A stretch of 64,000 nucleotides of DNA from Heliocidaris erythrogramma (Eukaryota > Echinodermata > Echinoidea > Camarodonta > Echinometridae), in NCBI GenBank assembly GCA_025617745.1, contig CM046873.1, positions 30,021,410-30,085,409 of the forward strand, in the 5' to 3' direction. The first letter of the stretch is position 1, and every line of letters begins with the position of its first letter. The notes beneath the pieces were generated by a model. It did no database searches. It was not told where the DNA came from and worked only from the letters and a program-made list of their open reading frames with translations. Of this stretch, positions 58,601-64,000 are shown piece by piece. The position numbers and the translations under genes were made by a program.

Positions 58601-59793
58601 CAAATTACCTCTGTAGCCTTCATTGTGTTGAGCGATCGAAGAACAATTTCCATAACATAACAGAACACAAGTTTACCTGAAGCATGAATATTCATCACTA
58701 GTACATCATGCATATTCATGAAACATGTGTCACCTTTTCCTCTGCTTTGTAGGTTGCTTACTTTAGACAGCATGGGGCTTCAACCAACGATGCTCAAGCC
58801 AAATACAACAGCAGAGCTGCCACACTCTACAAGACAAAAATTAAAGAGCTAGCTGCAGCCGCCATTAGGAAATATGGCACAGAGGTGAGTACATACGCAT
58901 GTATCATGTCCATGCATCCCCCAAAGGCTCACTCGCATATGACGCTGGTTTTTTTATGATGACGTTGTATAAATGTCGGTATGTTTAGGATCTGTGTTAC
59001 AAGCAGCTCCTTTTTTTTTGTTCTAACTTGCAATTCATTTTAATATACACTTATAAAAAAAGAACAACCAGCGGTAAACTGCTATGGCCTCCTGCTTCAT
59101 GTGTGAACAAACCTGGTCAGGAATTTTGTAGTTGGAATTGGATCCACAGAGCAAATTATGAAATTGCATGTCCTTAGCAGAATTATAAATACCCTTAAAT
59201 AAGCATGAATCTTTCCACTTAAATGTTGGATTGCTTGAAAATACTCACTTACGCGCTATAAGCATATTTGCATGAGATTGCAAACAATATTCATGTGGAA
59301 GTACAGGGTTCGTACGGGTCATGGAAAACCTGGAAAGTCATGGAATTTTACTTTATTGCTTTTAAGGCCTTGAAAGTCATGGAAAATTGTTTTTTTCATT
59401 GAAAAGTCATGGGAAGTCATGGAATATCAAAATTATGGACATTCAACTACAGTATTTTGTCACTACAGGGAGCGAGAGTCGAGTAATCGATTTTACTCGA
59501 CTCCCGTTCCGAGAACGGCGGTTCCGCGGTGCCGCGGTTCCGAGAGTCGATTCTGTTGTGTGATAATATATACGAGCCTTGGAATCGGCCCCAGAATGAG
59601 TGAAAGAACTTATCAGCGACGCTACTTGGCTCCGCAAAAACTATCACTACAGTGTGTGTATACATGTGGGGGTATGTGCATCATGTCAGACTGCCTGTGT
59701 GTGTGTGTCGGTGTGTGTACAACGCCGTTAATAGCGCACACCTCATTGTGATGTATTAGCAAGACAGGGAAACTATCAGCATGCAGGAGAGCT

Positions 59794-59834
<41 letters not shown>

Positions 59835-62621
59835 GAGCGAGCAAGATGGATATTTAGGGGGCAGGGACAGAACATAATATATATTTGCATATCTAAATCC
59901 GGTGAAATGATATAAAAATTAATGAAACAAATCAACGAAATTTACTCCGGAATGGAAACTCGGCGTTCGAAGAACCAACAAAAAAAGCAACAAAAAAAAA
60001 AATTCCCAGAAAAAGAAATAAAGTCTGAGAAGAAAATATAAAATGAAAAGAAAGCTTTCAGGTCTTAAAAAAAACCCAAATATATTGTTAGAGTACTTCA
60101 GAATTAAGAAATATTAAGAGAAGGAATAATAATTTTTTTTTAAGTAGGCCTACCGTAAGAGAGTAGGACGAAGAAAAAAACGTAGGTCAAATATCAAAAG
60201 CAATGGTCGACAAGCCCTTCACTTAAAAAATATAAGACATGGAAGAACTATGAAGGAAAACCCCCTCCAAAATTTGAGGAAATAAATATTATTCATGCCA
60301 CAGTGACGCCACACCATAATAATTCAAACTAAGCTAAGAATAATTATCGTTCGTTAGAATCACAGAAAAAATGACGCCTGTAGAAAAAAGGAACATGCCA
60401 GAGCGCGTTGATAGAGAGAGTTGTGACACGCGCATAATAAGCCTACGCGTACACGGTCTGTGTTTAAAACATGGCGGATCAGTGTTACGACTCTCTGTAT
60501 GTATAGCTCTGGAACATGCCGTATAGCGCCACCTCTTGGTCATACCACGCATAGTCATCTACAGCCACCTTGCGAACAAATGGAAAAGACGATCTATTTT
60601 CATCATTATAGCCGCGAATTCAATCTGGTTTTCGTCATTACAGTTATGAAAGTGAAGCTTAGACTAGGATTATACTGGTCATGTATGTAGAATTTCGATA
60701 ATTGTTTTATAAAGCGGAGCTTTTTATATGAAAATCAGACAATTGTCGTTAGACTGCACACTACCCCTATGCAGTGACATAGTGAAGCCACCGGTGCTGC
60801 GGTGCAATGTACAGTGTATCGGGCCGGGGCCGGGCCTGGTCGGAGTCGATTCTGAATGGAATCCAAATCGAGCAGCTAGTTGGCATGCACTAGTGTAGGC
60901 AACGTATGGTATGGCTTTGCGTCCTGCGGCCTCTAAATAACTAGATAACAAAAGCTGCTTTTCTATTGGGAGACTTGAAACATGCCCTTTGCTTCGCTTT
61001 GATTTGAGATCAGATTTTCAGTCTACCGACCGTATAAAAAAATGTATAAAAAAGGTCATGGAAAGGTCATGGAATTCTGGCTAGAAAGGTCATGGAAAGT
61101 CATGGAATTTAATTCATGAGAAAGAGTACGAACCCTGAAGTATAAAATGTTGCAAAAGGGGAAAAGCCTTAATTTTCCCTTTTCCTTACCGCTTGCACAA
61201 TTTGCTGGCTTTCCGTGTTGTAATTCTGATATATGTATTATAAATTTACCCCTTCGTGTGTGTTGGTTTTGGTTTTTTTAAATTGGTGATTCAAGTCACA
61301 GCACAATAGGCTTATGCAAAGTTATGATCTTGTTTCTCTGCTGTGTTTTCTGCCAGTGTGGGGGTCTTGTAAATGGGAGGACCCGGGTTTGAAACCATGT
61401 GGATGCGCTAATGCCCTTTGGTAAGGCATCATTAAAGTAGCTATTCAAAGAAAATCACAAATATGGCAATTAATGTATCACTAGAAACTGGGAAGCTTAC
61501 AGATGGCAATCGTATAAGTTTTATGTCAACTGCGTATCTGATGATTATAAAAACAACACAAATAAAAGCTCTTCTCAGCATCTGGAATATCTGAGGATTC
61601 GCCAGAAATATAGCGATGTTTTGATGTCGTCACACTCGGGATCGATCCTGCTTAAGCAGACGACGTCCTATAATGAATGAACGTAATTGCAATGCAATTA
61701 TTTATCAAATTATAAAGAGTTTGGTGTATTTAAACATGACCTTATTTCACACCATTATAAAGGGAAAGTGAAACTGATTCTGATAGCTAAAACCGTTTGA
61801 TTGTAAATACACAGGAGAAGGGTCAATGATCAATGAAATAAACCCCACTTTCAAATTGAAAAGCCCTCCGAATAATAGCAGGATGGTATTCGTTCCCTCT
61901 TGAAACGCCGAACATGCCCCGGTGCAAGCAGCTGAAAATACAATGGCGTCTTATTTTGTTTACAAGTGACTGATTCCTTTATTTTTTTAACGCTGCATTT
62001 TTCATCAAAATAATACCATACACGAAGTTAAGAGTGAGGCAACAGACTAACATTAAGACTGACGCTAGTGAAGGAAGAGAAATAAGTGAAGAGGAGATGA
62101 CAAAATAGGCTCTGAAAAATGTGTAAGATGTTATGGGACATCGTCTGCTTAGACAGGACTGGTCCATGGTGTGTCGTCACATATCTCAGCAGCGTTTGAG
62201 GAGCTCTTCAGCTGCTATATCGGGGGCTGTATTTTACCGTTTTATAATTGATAATAATCATTACTTCAAATGTTTCCAAGCGTTGAATTTGGATAACCTT
62301 GTTTAATTTATGCCATCTATGCAATAATAAGTATTAAGCCAATATTTAAAATCATTAAAGTTCTACTTTAACCCTCATTACCAAGTCCCTCGGAGAGGGC
62401 TTAAAGCCGTCCCTGGTTGCTTGCTAGAAGCATACGCATCCTTCCTTAGTGGGCAAAATAAACCAACAAACCATTTCAGTATTGACTCTTTATGGGATGA
62501 TATTTATCAACAAACTGTGATGAAAATATGCATGAATCTGAGATCAAGAGCCATGATCTGCTCAATCTTTTATTTCACTTAGGTGAATGATAGATCAAAG
62601 AAAGATGATGTGTGGAAATGG
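52551..62621 (+). CDS. ARFGAP2/3: ARFGAP2/3-type Arf GTPase-activating protein, 5' part of gene
   Basis: Five exons (52551-52622, 57342-57460, 58153-58225, 58753-58884, 62583-62621) join in frame with GT/AG borders and give the first 145 residues. The start [18 protein letters not shown] is that of ARFGAP2/3, not ARFGAP1. The zinc finger is C26-x2-C29-x16-C46-x2-C49, followed by the catalytic arginine R54 in the THRSLGVH block and by W-rich and GGN segments of the ArfGAP fold. Family members stimulate GTP hydrolysis on Arf1 and act with coatomer at the Golgi. That role is transferred from the family. Later exons, including the coatomer-binding and ISSxxxFG-type regions, lie outside the window. 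Whether it is the single invertebrate ARFGAP2/3 orthologue cannot be decided here. Confidence 0.93.
53443..53948. mobile_element. Palindromic MITE nested in intron 1
   Basis: Ends ttcctaacggccatttgagg and the complement, with arms of about 150 bp that include gcgacagaaaataccaacta and its partner near 53826-53845. Confidence 0.8.
54276..54414. repeat. 139-bp near-perfect palindrome centred on (acgt)n
   Basis: Arms begin tctacgaagacctg and end caggtcttcgtaga. The centre is tacgtacgtacgtaataatt mirrored into attacgtacgtacgta. It could extrude as a cruciform. One or two mismatches are visible. Confidence 0.9.
55301..56770. other. Intron 1 sequence, nothing recognised
   Basis: No exon or element boundary could be supported. 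A few short ORFs are present, without family features. A hairpin-like run of cattctcatactcat units lies near 55350-55380. Confidence 0.45.
56771..57005. mobile_element. MITE with tgttgtattgacgtaac ends
   Basis: Left ttgttgtattgacgtaaccc and right gggttacgccaatacaac-type (complement) ends enclose two homopolymer A/T tracts. Confidence 0.7.
57342..57460 (+). CDS. ARFGAP2/3: ARFGAP2/3 coding exon 2 (zinc finger)
   Basis: Acceptor ctttccag, donor gtaagaa, 119 bp. Encodes residues 25-64 including all four zinc ligands and R54. It ends in the middle of the Arg codon of the FIRST block. Confidence 0.95.
57713..57757. repeat. Pyrimidine microsatellite (tctc / tttctg)n
   Basis: Short tandem units in intron 2. 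Confidence 0.9.
58153..58225 (+). CDS. ARFGAP2/3: ARFGAP2/3 coding exon 3
   Basis: Acceptor ttattccag, donor gtaagtc, 73 bp. It completes the split Arg codon and encodes [20 protein letters not shown] plus NANA. Confidence 0.95.
58287..58460. mobile_element. MITE with tgtttcataaagctgttcgt ends, intron 3
   Basis: Inverted ends ggggggtgtttcataaagct and its complement agctttatgaaacaccaccc. The arms continue for about 50 bp (gtaagttatgcatgactttacg against cgtaaagtcattcgtaacttta). Confidence 0.8.
58753..58884 (+). CDS. ARFGAP2/3: ARFGAP2/3 coding exon 4
   Basis: Acceptor ctttgtag, donor gtgagta, 44 codons, phase 0 at both ends. Encodes the end of the ArfGAP domain with [10 protein letters not shown] and AKYNSRAA. 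Confidence 0.95.
59304..61137. mobile_element. hAT-like element with cagggttcgtac ends, intron 4
   Basis: Ends cagggttcgtac and gtacgaaccctg are flanked by aagta on both sides (59299-59303 and 61138-61142). Subterminal gtcatggaaa/gtcatggaat words repeat at both ends. cagg-type ends resemble hAT elements, but the visible duplication is 5 bp rather than 8, so the superfamily is uncertain. No transposase. It contains a (ga)n tract at 59797-59829 and a (gt)n patch near 59695. Confidence 0.7.
61345..62480 (+). mobile_element. tRNA-derived SINE split by a TT-site element
   Basis: The first part, 61345-61433, has a B-box-like gggtttgaaacc and cctttggtaaggcatc. After the insertion the same unit resumes at 62370 with aaccctcattaccaagtccc, ggcttaaagccgtccctggt and tgcttgctagaagca, ending near 62480. 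Its head and middle resemble the SINE at 15881. Confidence 0.7.
61434..62369 (-). mobile_element. TT-site element, copy 4 (936 bp)
   Basis: The same family as the copies at 7220, 35176 and 43752, here reversed. Most similar by eye to the 35176 copy (shared tagctattcaaag end). It sits inside the SINE; removing it rejoins gcatcatt to aaccctc. Confidence 0.85.
62583..62621 (+). CDS. ARFGAP2/3: ARFGAP2/3 probable coding exon 5 (39 bp)
   Basis: Acceptor tttcacttag, donor gtaagta, exactly 13 codons, phase 0 at both ends: a lysine/aspartate-rich stretch ending VWKW. The segment falls in the weakly conserved linker after the catalytic domain, so similarity cannot confirm it; the support is splice sites and frame. 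It could be an alternatively used cassette exon. Confidence 0.65.
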
Positions 62622-63462
62622 GTAAGTATATAATGAAAATCAAGTGAATTACGTCATTAGTATTTGAAGTGGTAATAATGTTAGGGCTATTTCGTAGATG
62701 ATTTAGCTAGTAATGCTGCTGTACATGGAGCTGTCCTATGCAAAGGCTATGTCAGTGAACTTATTTTGGTGAGGATGGTTCCGTAATGCTTGTATTTCAT
62801 TTCATTTCATGGCCTTTCAGAGATGTAGACAAATGCTTGGATAGTACCTTCTCTCATGATTACTGTGGCAGACATCACAAATTTGATATTGTGCATTATG
62901 GAAAGCTCGTTCACATATGACGCAGTATAGTGCAACAGGTTTCTTTTAATATATTCAAGGAATAATTTAACTGGTATATAGCATGCATGTAGCAATTTGC
63001 TATGGGTATGATTGCTGCACAAATTTACAGCAGTTTGCTACGTTGATTTATGTAGAATTTTAAAGTAGTCACCCGAAGAGTCAAAAGTGTTTTGAATTGC
63101 TCAAAAAATCATATCATTGCGAACGGGAAGCTTTACTGATTTGGTATAACAACTTCCCTGCAGTTCCCTGGTCAAGATATGTTTGGGGCCCGTAGTAATC
63201 ATCTTTCAAAAATGGTATTTGTGAGATCCAGATTTTCTGCCTTCAGCAGTCCTCCGTCGAGGGTCGCGATGCGTGACGTCACAAGCTTGGCAACATAATG
63301 GGAGCTGCTGGCTAGGCGCGCCGCATGCATTGAAAACACACGCAAGTGACACAATTTACTCATTGATTTTTCGAGACTTAGAGATCAAAATGTAGGTTGA
63401 CGAGGAAATTGAGCTCAATGTGGACATACAAAAATTGGTGAAGAAAGTGATTCAGTGTATAG
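62622..63462. other. Intron 5 sequence, nothing recognised
   Basis: The stretch 63240-63330 (gcgtgacgtcacaagcttgg, aggcgcgccgcatgc) is GC-richer and has a CRE-like tgacgtca, like the 5' part of a mobile element. Confidence 0.4.
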
Positions 63463-63663
63463 AACAGTGATGATGATGATGGGGAGGTAGAAGAGATTGA
63501 AGAAGGAGAAGAAGAAGAACTGGGCGATGGTAGAAATCCTCCACAAGCCTACCAGCACGAACCAGAGCCACGGCCACAGGTGGGGGAAGAGGACAGAAAG
63601 AAGATATCCAAAAATCACTCTAAAAATGCTAGAAAACAAAGTAACATTGGGATTCGGTACTGA
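63463..63663 (+). pseudogene. Acidic ORF fragment, possibly transposon-derived
   Basis: A 66-codon frame without an ATG begins with a run of Asp, continues through VEEIEEGEEEEL, then PPQAYQHEPEPRP and a basic tail, and stops at 63661. An upstream frame at about 63393-63470 (VDEEIELNVDIQKL) seems to be the same protein one frame over, so a frameshift is likely. The acidic-then-YxxEPE layout recalls the N-terminal part of invertebrate P2X7-like, transposon-associated proteins, but this is a weak, unverified resemblance. Confidence 0.25.
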
Positions 63664-64000
63664 AAGTCTAAATCTGAAATAGCAAATGTGATGACAACTT
63701 TTTAACAATCCCTGCAGCTGTCTGACAGTCTGAGTGAGTCTGATTATTCTCTAAAAAATACGAAAGCAAAGAAATCAGTCACAAGACGTGCAGGCCCTGT
63801 GAACTCGACTGCACAAACCGCGATAGCCGATACTAAGCTGAAGTTGTCAAACTCGCGAATTGGTTTATAGCTTATTATTGCTTCATAAAAGTTGAAATTA
63901 TCATGCAGATATATTCTATAACGTTTCAAGATGACACACTCCGGAGTGGTATGTCAAATGATATCGAATAATTAATGTGAAAGAGCGACAATAAAGAGCA
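63664..64000. other. Intron 5 continued, nothing firm
   Basis: An acceptor-like ccctgcag at 63710-63717 is followed by a Ser/Lys-rich open stretch of about 50 codons to a stop near 63870. It lacks a donor and family similarity, so it is not called as an exon. Confidence 0.3.

Overview
This is animal nuclear DNA, most likely from an invertebrate deuterostome and probably an echinoderm. The genes have introns with GT/AG sites, the base composition is AT-rich, aggcct/taggcctat words recur, and tRNA-derived SINEs, CR1-like LINE tails and a Ty3/gypsy fragment are present. There are no bacterial signals such as operons or ribosome-binding sites. The species call is inference. Only one cellular gene is well supported. 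Nearly everything else is transposable elements nested in one another, which makes the order of events readable.

Layout. 1-5200: two opposed arrays of the same 26-bp tandem repeat (1-232 and 4734-5020) enclose small foldback elements, AT-rich simple repeats and a LINE 3' end with its (aaatc)n tail. 5204-10377: first part of a large repeat unit of about 6 kb, whose left edge carries the 5' end of 28S rRNA and which contains a decayed LINE reverse transcriptase. 10378-36167: a 25.8-kb insertion in that unit, with imperfect terminal inverted repeats of about 1.4 kb. The uninterrupted target survives in the second unit at about 44747. Inside the insertion sits a near-perfect 15.17-kb palindrome (17526-32695) flanked by a 6-bp ATGAAT duplication. 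Its two 7.56-kb arms each carry a terminal array of AGGTCA-type half-sites, an acidic ORF and a broken gypsy RT-RNase H segment. 36168-47090: the rest of the first unit, a complete second unit and the start of a third, with further insertions. 47091-52550: no gene recognised; one TA-flanked foldback element. 52551-62621: the first five coding exons of an ARFGAP2/3-type Arf GTPase-activating protein gene on the + strand, continuing beyond the window. Its introns are full of inverted-repeat elements.

One family stands out: a roughly 935-bp element present four times (7220, 35176, 43752, 61434). For three copies the empty target is present in this window, and for the fourth it can be inferred. 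All four fit insertion at a TT dinucleotide with a duplication of at most 2 bp. The most unusual single object is the giant palindrome, a mobile-looking unit that carries the same outer end twice.
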